Notes: generated by a model not told the origin, from the sequence alone. 64,000 nt of DNA from Helianthus annuus (GCF_002127325.2 NC_035449.2:82245657-82309656), one strand, 5' to 3'; positions 45,982 through 59,043 are shown, numbered from the stretch's first letter. Translations and numbers: made by a program.

Positions 45982-48900
45982 TGTCACACCCCGACCACGT
46001 AGAACAACCAGACGTGGCGGAAACGTCGGGGAGTGTTGTAACAGAATCATTGTTTCATAACCATGGAATAAATAAATTCTGTTTTATTGAATAAATGAAC
46101 TCATTGTTTTAATACAATCAAATAAGTACAACTATGATCTTCCAAGTTTTAAAGTTGCTAAGGCACGAGACCATCCTAAATGTAGCATGTATTAACAATC
46201 ATCTCAATACAGCACCTGAAACATGTGTAAAAATAGGTACGTCAACATAAAAATGCCTGTGAGATACACAGGTTTTGTGAATATAGGATTCATGACTTAT
46301 AAGTTTAGAAAGAGTTGTTCAACAAAAGTCAGTCATGATCCTTGTAAAATGTTTTGTTTTATAAATCATTCGAAAAGTGATGGTAAAGTAGATGATACGT
46401 AAAAGAGTAATGTAAGGTTAATTGAATAACCAAGTAAAAATGAATTTGTATAAGATAAGTTGTTGTAAAACAATGTCTTATGAAAAGTATGTTATTTGTA
46501 TAAAATGTTATATGACTTAAATTGAAATGATTCAAATAACGCTACGATATGTAATACCATACAAACACTTATATATAGGAAGTACCAGCGGCGTATCCAC
46601 CATGCTTGTATCATATTACACACGCCTCGTTACTTAAGTCACTTACGCAAACCAAACCACCAATATAGAGTGTTCATGTTTAAACCAATAGTCCAATGTT
46701 ATTGTATAACTCAAGTTAAATGTAAACCATGTAATGTATAAACAAAAGTTATGTATGGTAAGTAAAATGAGTTTTCTTAAACCACAAGTAAAAATGTACA
46801 AAACAAAGTGTTTGAATAAATCAAAAGTTATGCTTTGTAAAATAATGTAAGGTTAAACGAATAACCTTATAGTAGCATATTAAAAGTATACTTTGGATTT
46901 GTAAATAACATATTAAAAATATGTTTTGGTTTGTTGATAAAATATATATGTTGGTTCTGTACAATACCACACATGAGAGTATATCAATCTATACTTTTGG
47001 GAGTATATCAAAATATACTTTAAAGGTGTGATTTAAGAATTCATTCAGACCTAGTGCATCAAACTACACCTTTGAGACTATAAGGATACCACAAAGGCAA
47101 TCCCTATTTGGATGGAGAAACAAGTTGGTTTCAGACATTCCATGACAACAGGAATGGGGTGTCTAGTCCTATAGCGCTATATCATACTACCAATCGGTCT
47201 GGTGAATGTATAAAATAAGTACAATCCAATAATTCATTTTATAATTTTTGAAAAATTAGTGTTTAAACCATAAATAATCATTCAGTTTGTCAAAAGATAA
47301 GTACTAACATGTATAATCAATTTATACTTTGAAATCATGAACATAAAAAAATAGGTACACTTGCTTCACCCCAAAACATTGAAAACAGTAAAAGAGGGGA
47401 CTATGTACTCACCTGAGATTGCTTAGTAGTCCTTGAGTAACAACCAAACCATGCTAGAGATCACGAATATCAAACGGCACCTAATATGGGTAACTATGTT
47501 AATAAACCGGACCTAAGTCGGAGGATTTAGATAGAATGAGGGTTCGTAAACCAAACGAGTATAGAGGCTCGTGTCATATGGTTTAACAAAGCCTACATAC
47601 TAAATGAAACCTAACCTAAGTGCTTACGACCCATTACGACTCGTTTAGGTAGCTTATGCTACTTTAACGCGTCGTTCGCGTAAAACGCGTTCGGACCGCC
47701 TAACTAGCCCTATGATAAGTAAAATATGCCTTAACATGTCTAATATTGTTGCCAAATCAGTTTAGATATCAAAAGTTATGTTACATATGCTTAATATAAA
47801 TTTTGGCGTAAAAAGGGCATTTTGGTAATTTACCTAAGGCATATAAACTACCTATCATACAACTACTTAAACGAAGCGACCATAAGGTATAACCTCGGAA
47901 GGTTATTCCCTATAAACTATGGTCACCTAATGTGCTTGGTCGGATCCTAATGATCGACCAAACGGGTCGGGTTCGAAAGTATAAGCGATTGTTTAGATCG
48001 CTTACCTTACGACCCTATATAAGCACTAAACTAAAAGTGACGAGCTAAGCATATTAGAACATGCTTAACTATGTTTAGAAAACATGTTTGGTATCAAAAC
48101 AAACGGTTTTGATACCTAAGAGTAGTTTGGTTACAAAATACGCAAGAATGCGCATTTTGGCCGAAACTACGACTCGTCACTAAGCCTAGATAACGTGGTA
48201 ATCAGTAGGTATAGTCACTAGGGACTATAACCATCGTAATTACGCACACGTTATGAAGTTCAAACGAACTTCGCATCGACCATAAACTGGTCAATGTAGA
48301 AAGTCAAACATAGTTCGACTTTCGGACTAGAAAGCGATAAAAGAACGAAGGAACATTTCAAAGGGTCCCCGCTAGTAAATCTTGATCGAGTAGCTCAGGT
48401 ATGAAGTGATTGGCTTCAACTTATAGCATTTTTTATCAGATTTGTGAGGAATGAGTGAAGTTGAGGTGGCTATTTATAGTAAATGGACAATCGTTAGGAT
48501 CGATTCTTGGATAACGTGCCTTGATCTCGCCCGTATACTTGTCGGAATGTTGTGGTAACTCATTTTGCCCCCACCACAAGAGTTTGACATGTTGCATTGG
48601 CCCTTGGAGGGTTTATGGGCTGTTAACAGCTGAAAAAATGACTTTTGCTGATCAGAAGGGGCCTCGCGTGACGCCAAGGGGGCTAGGTGTCACGCTAAGG
48701 TCCCCCTGATCAGCAAACACTTTCCAATGTTTTCATTTCAGTCCTCGTTGTGTATTAAGGCCATTTCCGACATGTTTAAAGCTCGTTAAGCCATTTTCAA
48801 GGCCCTAAAATGATGTCTAAACATTGTGGACATGAACATGCTCAAAAATATGCCGGATGTTGGCTCGTTTAGTCGTACGACCGCGATGTTCGGTTAATTA

Positions 48901-49541
48901 CGACGGAATGCGCATAAGCGCGAAAAACAATCCAAATTGCGTGACGAATGGATTTTTCTTATGCCAAACACTAAAATAAAATATTTTAGTGCTTACATAA
49001 ATTTTTGGATGTCCGGATGTATTCAGAACGTAAGTTATGCGCGAAAGTGCAAACTTGTGCACTTTTTGACGCTTTTAGTCATTGAATGACCCAAAAGTTT
49101 ATTTTAGCACACCGAACCCCTCAAAGCCTATTTCTAAGCTATGTGAAGGATATTTATGGTATGTTTAACTCATGGTCATGTTCCGGAATGTCTGTTACAG
49201 TTCAAATCGGCATACTTTCGCAATTTGTCGAATTTAGTCCTTGTAAGCGATTTAACTTGATTTTGTCATACCAAAGCCTTCAAAACTTATTTCTAAGTTA
49301 TGTAAAGGTTATTTAAGGTATGTTAAGCCTATGTCACTGTTCTGGAGTGTTTGTTGCATTAAACTGGTTATATTTATGCATCGGTGCGCGTATAACCTTC
49401 CAGAAAGCGATATAGAGTTTGAAATCGAACAAGAATTTATATGTGCAAATGATACACACATTTGTACAAATCCCAAGTATGAAATACAATATTTCATTGG
49501 TTTGGCATTTGTTTGATGGTTGAAGTGACACAGGTGTCACA
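45982..49541 (-). mobile_element. 3' LTR of gag-only Ty3 element 3 (3560 bp)
   Basis: Plus-strand ends TGTCACACCCCGACC...CAGGTGTCACA. Nearly identical to 59065-60702 over their shared part. Minus-strand TATA box CTATAAATAG at 48470-48479. About 165 bp upstream, 12-bp arms TTTGCTGATCAG / CTGATCAGCAAA (48644-48655, 48706-48717) enclose a GC-rich core with GCGTGACGCC and GTGTCACGC. Frames inside (e.g. 48474-48709, 49086-49540) are unsupported. Confidence 0.88.
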
Positions 49542-49934
49542 GTCTCCCCTACTTTAGGAAATTTCGTCCTGAAATTTAATTCTAGAGGAAACCTGTGAAG
49601 ACAGCTGTGACGGTTTCTCCTTCTAATAGATCCATTGAACCCTTAAGTAAAACTCTGGGCCATGTTAGGACTCTTAGCGAATTTTTAACCTTCAAAGTGA
49701 ATTCCTTGTAATAGTAAAACATGGAATTTTGAACTACGGACAGAAGAACGTTTCTTATGAAGACTTATCATAGGAAACTTGGTGTGTGATTGAGATCAGA
49801 ATTGGGGAGTGTGAAAATAAATGACATTGGTCGAGGTCCAAGACTTCTCCCGTATCATTATTCTTGTCACTATAGGTCTTAACACATGACAAAGCTTCCT
49901 GTGGTTTCTGTGCACTGAATTCCATAATTATGTA
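49542..49934 (-). other. 3' interior of element 3: polypurine tract and non-coding sequence
   Basis: Minus strand AAGTAGGGGAGAC abuts the 3' LTR, and AAATTTCAGGACGAAATTT (49559-49577) lies 17 bp inside. No pol. The copia insertion starts at 49935. Confidence 0.7.
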
Positions 49935-50284
49935 TGTAGGATCGAGGACTGACCCGAATGAGTCGATTAGAGCCGTTCTTCTATGTTTCAGGGGCGGAAT
50001 TACAAGAAACACGGATAGAAATAGCTTGTTCTTCACCTAATCTACTGTTTTATTGATTTGACAACGATTACAGCTCAATCTTCACACCGGCAGCACTTCG
50101 GTATGGAATTCGATCACGTTCACTACTCCTGTTTCGCTTCAAATGACCTGCTATATATAGATGATGATGTTTCGCTTATGTGTACATGACACATAAGCGA
50201 AACCTTATCATGACCGAATAAGCGAAACTAACATCTTACGGTCATATAAGTGAAACTTCTACCTAAAACACATACACTCGCCTA
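49935..50284 (-). repeat. 3' LTR of gag-only copia element (350 bp)
   Basis: Plus strand starts TGTAGGATCGAGG. TATA box CTATATATAG at 50151-50160. A hairpin with 15-bp arms GTTTCGCTTATGTGT and a 5-base loop (50169-50203) ends 8 bp upstream of it. Further AAGCGAAAC copies follow. Confidence 0.9.
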
Positions 50285-52528
50285 TTTCCTCGTATATTAA
50301 GCCCTAATCTATACAATGCAATGTTTGACTTGATCCAAGACGAAATCAACAGATGTAGTGCACCAACAGACTCCCCCTCAGATGTTGATGGAGTCGTTCA
50401 TCAAGTCACGACAATGCTGTGTCTTCACCTCTTCACTCTTGATCTGTCTCTGGGCTTTTCTCTCTTCCTATCTTCAGACTCCCCCTCTCGATTTACTGGC
50501 ATTATTTTGTTCTTCAGTAACATCTTCAGGATCGTAGTCTGACCTTCACAGGTTCTCAGAATCGATCAGCCTGGCTCAAACAGAGGTCTTCAGGAATTGA
50601 AACCTGGCACTCTATCTTCAGATCCAAGATCAAACCTAACTATACCTGCACATTCTTAACTCAGCAATAAGATTTCTAAATTTAACAACTTGAGTGCACC
50701 AACACTAACTCCCTCTCAAATTCATGTACACCATCTTCAACTCTTCCTCAGATTACTTTCTCTAAGATGAACCACTTGTTCATTAATCAAAACAAAATTA
50801 TTTTGACAATTTAGACACACTCCACTCCCTCTCACAACAAGATCATCATGTCTAGCACTTTGAAATTTTGAAAATCAGCTTTCCAACATCAGTTGTCAAA
50901 AATATTTTTGAATTTTCTGAAACTTTATGCTAAAACTCACTGAAAATCTTTTTGGATTTTGTAATAAAGAAATATGAAAAGCAGTAAAGAAATATTTACA
51001 GACAATATTTTTGTGAGTTCGTGTAAGAGGGTCATATCAGTTTATGAGACATGTCACTAACACCGTTAAGCTTCATTACATTTTCAGTTCAAAACAATTC
51101 ACCTAGATTGTCAGTATATCGGTCCACTGAAATTCTCACACAAAGTTCAATTGCTCCGAGATACGATGTTAATATCTTAGATACTGACTTATTCATGTGT
51201 CCCACTTCTTGAATATACTCCCGTATCCAGATCCCAATATTCAGTCTTACAGGTGAGTATACCACAGCTGATATCTGTATAGGGGTTAGATGCGAGGGCC
51301 GTGAGAGCTCAGGTCGATACTTCCGTATACGCAGAGAGATGACGGCTTCGACTTTTGGTGTGTCCCCTTTAGAGGATCTTTTTTATTTCAACAGCAGCGA
51401 CTATCAAATTTATTGTTTCATCAGCATGCTGAGGGCGAAGCTATGTTTCAAGCTTTTGCGGAAAGCATTATCCGGGGACTAGGTCAGTACTTCCATACAG
51501 CAGAAGTCCCGGGATAATACCCCAGATATCACTGAGCATAAAGACCTAGTATCTCAGAATAAGGGACCTTTCAAACAAGATTTCAGGGGTTACCTATATA
51601 TCCAAGTTTGTGTTAACCCACAGAACAAGCAAGTTTGAAATTTAGTTTATATCTCATCACAATTTACAAAATGTGTAAAAACCTACTGACATATCCACAG
51701 TAAGACTGTTTATCACATATTATCTTTCCAATTCTTTAGCATGTTGTGACAGCCTACTGACGTACTATCATTTCCTCTTTTCACAACAAAACTCATTTTT
51801 GAATTTTATCATGTTTTTGTCTTTTTCAAATTTTCAAATGTTTTTGGATTTTCTGAAATTTCCCTACTCCCCCTAAAATGCAAACACATTTCAAAGAAAA
51901 TTTGAAAACTACTAGACTTTTGACCCATTTGAAAAGTAAAAAATAAAACAAACTGTACAGAAACTTGACAACCGACATCGAATCATATCAAATCGCCATT
52001 TACGCGGCATAAACAATCTGAACTCCCCCTTTCACAAACCATTTTCTCATTATGATTTCAAAACACTTAAGTTTGTTTTAATCAAAATGATTTTTTCCGG
52101 AAAATGAGTTTGTTTTTACCACTCGTAAGTTAGCATCATATTCGGGGATGTGGTTCATCATCTTGTCTATTTTAACCATATTTAGTAAATCAAGTACAAC
52201 TTAATATCCCTGATTTACCATTCACAGTTCACAAACCTCTGTACCACTTGTAAAAAATAACCACTTGTAAGATCACAACCAATACCACTTGTATGTATAG
52301 CAAACCAATACCACATGTAGGAATATTACGTCTACATGTATCATGTTACCAATCAAGATGCCGATTCCTGCTTCACACTTACCAATCTGGAAGCTCCGGC
52401 GTAGTCATTCAACCTGTAAACATTCAAACACTTATCAAAAATTTTCATACACAATCATCAAAACACGAATGATGCCGATTCATGATCCACGATATAAACT
52501 CGGGATCTCCGGCGTAGTCCTTCGACTA
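50285..52528. other. non-coding interior of the gag-only copia element
   Basis: AT-rich and pyrimidine-rich on the plus strand (ACTCCCCCTC-type purine tracts on the minus strand near 50371, 50480 and 51868). No pol-like frame. The frames at 50321-50542 and 52343-52786 have no recognisable domain. Confidence 0.65.
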
Positions 52529-55500
52529 TCATGGAAAGCAAACTTCCATCCAAGTCTTTTCAGACTTGATGGCTTTCAATTCTTGCGCAGTGGGGTTGTA
52601 TGTTGCCTTTTTAGTTGCATAAAAATCTTTAACCCCCTTTGCTTTCCCATACAACATTTTCCCAAAAATTTTCTTTACACTTCCATTAAAAGTTTTCTCG
52701 ACATCAAATTCATTTTTCTCAGTGTAAAACTGTTTCGAGATATCAACTTTTCCAATTTTCCTTTTAACTTCTTCAAATTTCAGTGATGGAAATTCATCAT
52801 CATTCACCGAAATTTTCTCCTCAACCTGTGGCTCTTCTGGCTTTGTGGAACCAGATTCATCGCCGATATTCACATCACTTTTCTTAACCACCCACATTTG
52901 GTTGTCTTTTCCTTTCTTTTCATACATATTCTTCTTCGATCATTCACCAACCTCATAAGTTGAATTTTCAAAAACTCTAAGTTTTTCAGTTGGTGGTTCA
53001 ATATCAACAACTTTTTCTTTTAATTTCTGAGAAACTCCCTGTTTTGTTTTTGCATTCTTGGAACAATTCCATGCAATGTGACCAGTTTCATTGCATTTGT
53101 AACAGGTTCTAGTCTCTCTTTGATACACACCACTTCAGCTCCATTCTTTCTCTTCTCAGCAAGAAACTCTTGATTTGACTATTTCCAGAATGGTTTCTTC
53201 TGTTCCTCATCTGAGCTTCCACCACACTCTTTATTCTTCTTCGGCTTCTCGTCTTGAAAAACTTCCATTCCTGCAACAGTTGGGTAAATACGATCAATGA
53301 GATAATCAGAACTAGAATAACTTTGAAGTAAACGTCTAATTCTTTCATTCTCAATCTTTTCTGTTTCCAACTCTTGCTTCCATTTCGCACTTTCTTCGAT
53401 GTAGAAATTTATGGCTTTTTGCTTTGATATCATGACTGCATTCATCATCGTCAGTGCTTGTTCTCTTTCTGAGTTTGTCTTTTGGAGACCAGTTACTGTT
53501 TTATTCAAGACATCGTACGACTCTTTCACGTAGTTGAGGTTGAACAATAACTGCTCCTTCTTCTTCTCATATTCAGCAATTATTTCGTCTTTTGCTGCAC
53601 ATCCCTTGCAAGCTTCCAAACATTTCTCGCAAGGCTTTATAACTTCAACAATCTTCTCAACCTCGATTGTCTTTACCACTTCAATCACTTTTTCTTCTTC
53701 TTTCACCTTCTTAGCTTCAATTACTTTCTCAACTTCAGTAATCTTCTCAGCAACACTTTCAACATTTTGAACATCATCTTCAGATTTATTTTGTTGTTCT
53801 TTAGCAGCTCTTTTCTCCTTCAGTTTTTCCAATCGATCTGCAAAATAGAAATGAAAACTTTTAGGAGAAAGATGAGATTTTGCAATATTGATATGTTTTT
53901 CTTCCTCATCATCACTGCTACTATCAACTGGAGACTGATCAAACTGTACAGATTTTTCAGAATCAGCATCTGATGAACAAGAATCTGACGGTGTTTGATC
54001 AAATACAATTTCTTTTTCTGAATTAGCAACATTTTCAACACTCTCATCTGAACTCTCTGAAATTTCATCAGACGTAACAGACTTTTCATCCTCACTCGTC
54101 ACATTCACTCCAGTAGACTTCATCCATGTAGCAAACATGTCTGGCTCTCTGACAATCTTTGCAATAAAGGCTTTGAACTCTCCTTTTTCATCAACGAACA
54201 TATCCCAGCTGAAGCCTTCAGGTAGTCTCTCATCATCTTGATCAACTATACAGGCTTTGCTGTCAGGAGATATGTATTTGTTCCAGCTAAAGTCCACTAA
54301 ACATGCTCTCTTAGAATCTTCAATCTTCCTACCATGAGCCGTCTGTGAGTCTTGTGATTGACCAACCTGCTGATAAATGGCTTTCCGGTAGTAATCATCT
54401 TTTCCGAATGGATTCTGAGCACCGCTAGCTTCTCTACCCTTGCACTCCCGTTTGAAATGGCCTTTCTCCCTGCAACGAAAACAAGTAACTTTAGATTTAT
54501 CAAAACCTAAAGTAGATACATGAGCATCAAGAAAGTCATTTCTCCCGGTAATAGTCTTAAACTTTTCAGCACGCCTAAGAACACTAGCAAGACACCATTT
54601 GATATCCATAAGTTCCATTTCTTCGGCGTCTATTTGATCGTAATCCTCTTTGGTGAGCATGGGATTCCCGATCCGACCAGCTACTAGACCCTCATAAGAT
54701 AACAACACATAACCAAGAAGTGCCATGAGGTCTTTAGCAGTGTCTTCTGAAAAGCTTTGTCCTTCTGGAAGGTTTAGAGCTATGTTGCACTGAATCACGT
54801 ATCCATTTCCTGTCTTTGTGCCCTGAGACTGAAAGCCTGTGTTAGATTCTTTAGGATTTACACTTGGATATGATGAGAATCCACTGCTGCTTTTGGTTGA
54901 ACTCTGATCAGCTTTTTCCGTTGAATCACCAGCACTGAAAGCAGTTTGGATTTTCGGACTTCTCTAAGCTTCAGGAACTGGAATGCTACCTTTATAGTAC
55001 ATCTTTACATCCTGTTGACCACTGGGACTGTTCATCCTAGCAATCTTCTGTTGTTCCAAATCCTGACTCTCGATCTTCTCGATGAACTGTGAGATTGTTA
55101 ACCCATCATAAACACCCGTATTCTTCAGAATCATCAGATAAGTTCCCCACTCTTTTTGCGGTAACGCATCAGCTAACTTGTCCACCCCCTCCTCACGATC
55201 TTTTGTAATGCTCAACATGGACATGGATCGTACAAGGTGACAGTATCTCTCAATCAGCTTCTTTGTATCCTCTCCCAGTAAGCTGCTGAACAGATCAAAC
55301 TCCTTTTTAAGCAGTGCCTTCTTGCTCTTTATCATGTTCTCGCTTCCCTCAAATTTTACTTTAAGAGCATCCCAGATCGACTTTGCAGTTTTGTCATGCT
55401 GTAACAGAATGAATATATCTTCTTTGATCGCTTGTTGCAACAGACTGATCATCATCTTTTCTGCTTTGTACATAACTCGTTCCTGATCAGTAAATTCTGA

Positions 55501-55746
55501 TAACTGTTTGATGACCTGCAATTCTGTTCGAGGCAACACATATTTCTTCAGTATACATTCCCATGATCTAAGATGGTTTGCCTGAATCCAGTTCTCGAAT
55601 CGATCTTTCCACCCGTAATATTCTTCGATACTCATCAATTTCGGGGGCTTTTGGGTGGTTCCCGTCTCGTTCTCTAAGTTCATAGCCTGAGCAATTGCAG
55701 CTGGAGTAGACGGTGTTGCAAACGCATTATAAAATTCGGTATCCAT
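52529..55746 (-). pseudogene. gag: copia gag, long form, with nonsense codons
   Basis: MDTEFYNAF start at 55746. A UBN2-type copia gag domain (EEYYGWKDRFENWIQAN, AKSIWDALKVKFEG, LIERYCHLVRSM) spans about 55650-55060. The first CCHC knuckle CFRCREKGHFKREC is near 54490-54445. Then come an acidic region, a heptad-like E/K-rich region (about 53850-53400) and a second knuckle CYKCNETGHIAWNC near 53100. The KDNQMWVVKK tail starts near 52905. Breaks: TAG at 54964-54966, TAG at 53179-53181, a frameshift near 53130, TGA at 52940-52942. No protease follows. Confidence 0.85.
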
Positions 55747-55780
55747 GATCACTTTGCACGTTTTTCAAAAACAGTGACGA

Positions 55781-56165
55781 ATAAGCGAAACTACTGATGT
55801 CCACAGAAGCGAAACTAGGGTTTGTCCAGATAAGCGAAACCCTGTTATGCACTTGGAGCGGAACCTTAGATGTTCAGATAAGCGGAACCTTGATGATCAC
55901 TGGAGCGAAACCTTGATGTTCACTGGAGCGAAATCTAAGTGTTCACTAAAGCGAAACCTAATAAGCGAAACTCCAAATATGTCCTTTGAAGCGGAACCTT
56001 TCAAGCGGAACCTTGATGATTTTGAAGCGGAACCTCACTTAAAATGACACAAAAGCGGAACTATGTTGCAGTTTGGAGCGGAATCTCTTAATTAATGTGA
56101 CACAGAAGCGGAACTATGCTATTCAGATAAGCGAAACTATCAGATGTCCAAATAAGCGGAACCTA
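55781..56165 (-). repeat. leader array: 17 copies of (A/G)AGCG(A/G)AA(C/T)
   Basis: Lies between primer-binding site and gag start. The plus strand shows AAGCGAAAC, AAGCGGAACC, GAGCGAAACC and similar motifs at irregular spacing, with unrelated sequence between. The same motif forms the promoter hairpin arms in both LTRs. Confidence 0.9.
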
Positions 56166-56377
56166 TTCGAAGGTCAATTTGATCCACTTTTAGTCCATAT
56201 TTTGGCATGAAACTTTCCAGTGTTTGTTAATGCCCAGTAACACACAATCTGTGAAATTTTGAGACAATTCTGACCGTCGCAACTTTCTGAATTGAAAATA
56301 GAAGGTGTAGAAGTAGAAACAAAGATGAAATCCAGCTAAGTTCTGTAGAAAACCTCCACCCAAGCTCTGATACCAAT

Positions 56378-56727
56378 TGTAGGATCGAGGACTGACCCGA
56401 ATGAGTCGATTAGAGGCGTTCTTCTATGTTTCAGGTGCGGAATTACAAGAAACACGGATATAAATAGCTTGTTCTTCACTTAATCTACTGTTTTATTGAT
56501 TTGACAACGATTACAGCTCAATCTTCACACCGGCAGCACTTCGGTATGGAATTCGATCACGTTCACTACTCCAGTTTCGCTTCAAATGACCTGCTATATA
56601 TAGATGATGATGTTTCGCTTATGTGTACATGACACATAAGCGAAACCTTATCATGACCGAATAAGCGAAACTAACATCTTATGGTCATATAAGCGAAACT
56701 TCTACCTAAAACACATACACTCGCCTA
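56378..56727 (-). repeat. 5' LTR of gag-only copia element (350 bp)
   Basis: Differs from the 3' LTR at about seven positions. TATA box at 56594-56603, hairpin at 56612-56646. Its inner end abuts the primer-binding site. Confidence 0.9.
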
Positions 56728-57388
56728 ATCAGATTTTCAAAATCAATCTGTTTAGCCAGACCATTCAAGAGGTCCAATTATAGAATAATACTTTATAACC
56801 CGAGGGACTTAACTACAATGTTGAAGTCCATTAAGGATTTAAGATAGTATCTTTGGATATCTTATTATGAATCTCTCGTATGAGATATGGAAGATTCTAT
56901 GAGAATTTGGATGGATCACATACAACCACAAAACATGTAAGAAAACACATAAGCACAAATTTAGTTAACTTGATTCTTTAATTTGTGATCTTTAGGTATG
57001 GATATTTAAGGCACACTAGGAATCCAATCCATGGATTTTATTTGGCACTTTAATGATTTTTAAGGATCTATCTATAAAGATAGAGGGATTCTCAATAAGA
57101 GTTTGGCTTTGTTTCTTAAAAGAAACGAGTGTTTAAGGTTCTTGGGGAGATCACAAGTGATCATAAAATGACAGAACCACACGAGTAGTTTGTCTTTGGG
57201 TTGACATCATAAGATTGCATCAAGCATTCACACAAACGCATAAATTTTGCAGAAATAAAAACAACAAATCTTCATTTATGTAACAACCGAATTGTCTTGA
57301 AGTTGAAAGATAACAACCAAGGAAATACAAAACACTAATTGTTCACTGCTGCATCATTGTTCATGTTTGCCTCATTGATGTTAAACAC
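56728..57388. other. interior of element 3 downstream of gag, non-coding
   Basis: AT-rich. Continues at 49542-49934 beyond the copia insertion, so in total only about 1 kb follows gag and none of it is pol. Confidence 0.65.
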
Positions 57389-58480
57389 TCATCCACACGT
57401 TGAAGGTATGTTAACAAGTCTTGGGAAATTGTTCCTGTAGTGGGTAAGGTCACCACAGTTATAACATGACCCCGGAGGGAACCGTGCTTGAACAGCAGCA
57501 GGGTTTGCAGCAGCTTGATTTGCATAACGACAAACATTGATCAAATGTCCCAACCACCCACAGTGGGTACATTTGTGACACTGCTCTTGCTCTAGATGAT
57601 GACGGTTGCACTTGTTGCACAAAGGTGCGGTACCAACATAGTTTTGTCTTTTGCGAGGTTGTGCTGGCTGGTTTGGTGCAACCTATTTGTCTTGAGCAGT
57701 TACAGCGTAGTTTTGAGAGGCTTTGCGCTTCTTCTTCTTGGACACCTTAGCATTTTCTTCCTTTGGTTCCACATGAGCAGTCTTGTTAGATGGTCTTAAG
57801 TCGCCCTTCCGAAACAGCTTGCGCTTCCTGATATGGGATTCAGTCAGAGTGGCAGCCAATTCAATGGCTTGTCTGACAGTAGTAGGGTTGCTGCCAGTAA
57901 CGATATCCTGAACTACGTCAGGAAGACCATCAATGTATATCTCAATCGCCTTATCCAGAGGCGTAACCATAGCAGGGCATAACAAGCTCAATTCCTCATA
58001 GCGGTCAGTATAGGCTCGATGTTCCCCAATGTCTTGCTTCAAATCATCAAATTCCCTTTCTAGAGCCCTTAGCTCATGACGAGGACAGAATTCCTTCATC
58101 ATAAGAGCCCTAAGCTCGGCCCAAGTCTGTGCTAATGCAACCTCAGCACCGCGGTCTCTCATAACCCCGTTCCACCACGTAAGAGCCCTCTTTTGAAACA
58201 TACTCGAAGAAAACTCGACCTTGCGATTTTCAGGACACTGAACATGACGGAAAGTATTCTCAATGCTCTCGAACCATTGAAGAAGCCCAGTTGCTCCCTT
58301 AGAACCACTAAACTTGAGCGGTTTAGCCGAGTTAAAATTCTTGAAATTGTATGGAGCATTGTTGTTGTTGATGGCTTGAATCTTTTGAGCATAAAGATTT
58401 GGGAAGGCGGCAGCCATTTGCTGCGCGATGATTTCTGCCAGTTCGGCATTCGCCATCTGATTGTCGCGTCGAGGAGGCAT
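57389..58480 (-). pseudogene. gag: gag of non-autonomous Ty3 element 3, one TAG stop
   Basis: MPPRRDNQMANAELAEIIAQ start (ATG 58478-58480, chosen over the upstream extension because relatives start MPPRR). Gag core: GLLQWFESIENTFRHVQCPE, ALTWWNGVMRDRG, LRALMMKEFCPRHELRALER, LDKAIEIYIDGLP. A Lys-rich stretch follows, then TAG at 57683-57685, then [22 protein letters not shown] and CYNCGDLTHYRNN, the last knuckle having lost its final Cys. The CNKCNRHH knuckle matches element 1, suggesting element 1-like elements as helpers (inference). Confidence 0.85.
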
Positions 58481-59043
58481 TCTAAAAGAGGAAACATGAG
58501 AGGAAACGAGTGAGAGAATTAGACGAAAAGAATGAGATGAAACAAATTTGATGAAAGCAAGGATAGTGGTCATTTGTTTGTTACTACAAAGCAACAAACG
58601 ACCCCAGTGATTAATCAAAGTAAATAGGTCAAAAATGATGTATCGCGAAGACATGCTCGCCTATAAGTGGAAACTCACCCCAAGAGTTCCCAGGTAAGAG
58701 TGACTGGTCCGATTATGTGGATTTGTACGAACACTCTAGCCTTAGACAGAAAACTCAGGGTACAGGCACCCACCCTTCCAGTTTGCATGTGTTCACATTA
58801 TTTAGACCAACTTTGACGGGATTTTGAAAACTTAAAGGGTTCAAAACCATATAATAAATCATCCTAGAACAGATGATTAGTTTTAAAAGCAGGATAGAAA
58901 TTTATGTTCTTATTGTGGTTGTCACCTAAGAATAAGTGACGGTATTGTTTTAAAACTAAACACAAGAAAACTTGTGTTAGGGTCCTAGGAAGGTTATAGT
59001 CTAGGTCAAAGCATTACTAATAACCTAATTCCCTATAACCATT
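58481..59043. other. 5' leader of element 3
   Basis: Non-coding leader between gag and the primer-binding site. The in-frame extension upstream of MPPRR to 58654 is hydrophobic and unsupported. Confidence 0.6.

Larger units (their letters stand above)
49935..56727 (-). mobile_element. gag-only Ty1/copia element (TR-GAG type, 6.8 kb) inside element 3
   Basis: Two 350-bp LTRs, about 2% different by eye; tRNA-iMet primer site (minus strand TGGTATCAGAGC, about 56363-56374); a long leader with a repeated motif; and a gag reading about 3.2 kb. There is no protease, integrase, RT or RNase H: the 2.2 kb between gag and the 3' LTR (50285-52528) is non-coding. I could not identify a matching target duplication (ATGTA on the left, ATCAG on the right). 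Confidence 0.85.
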
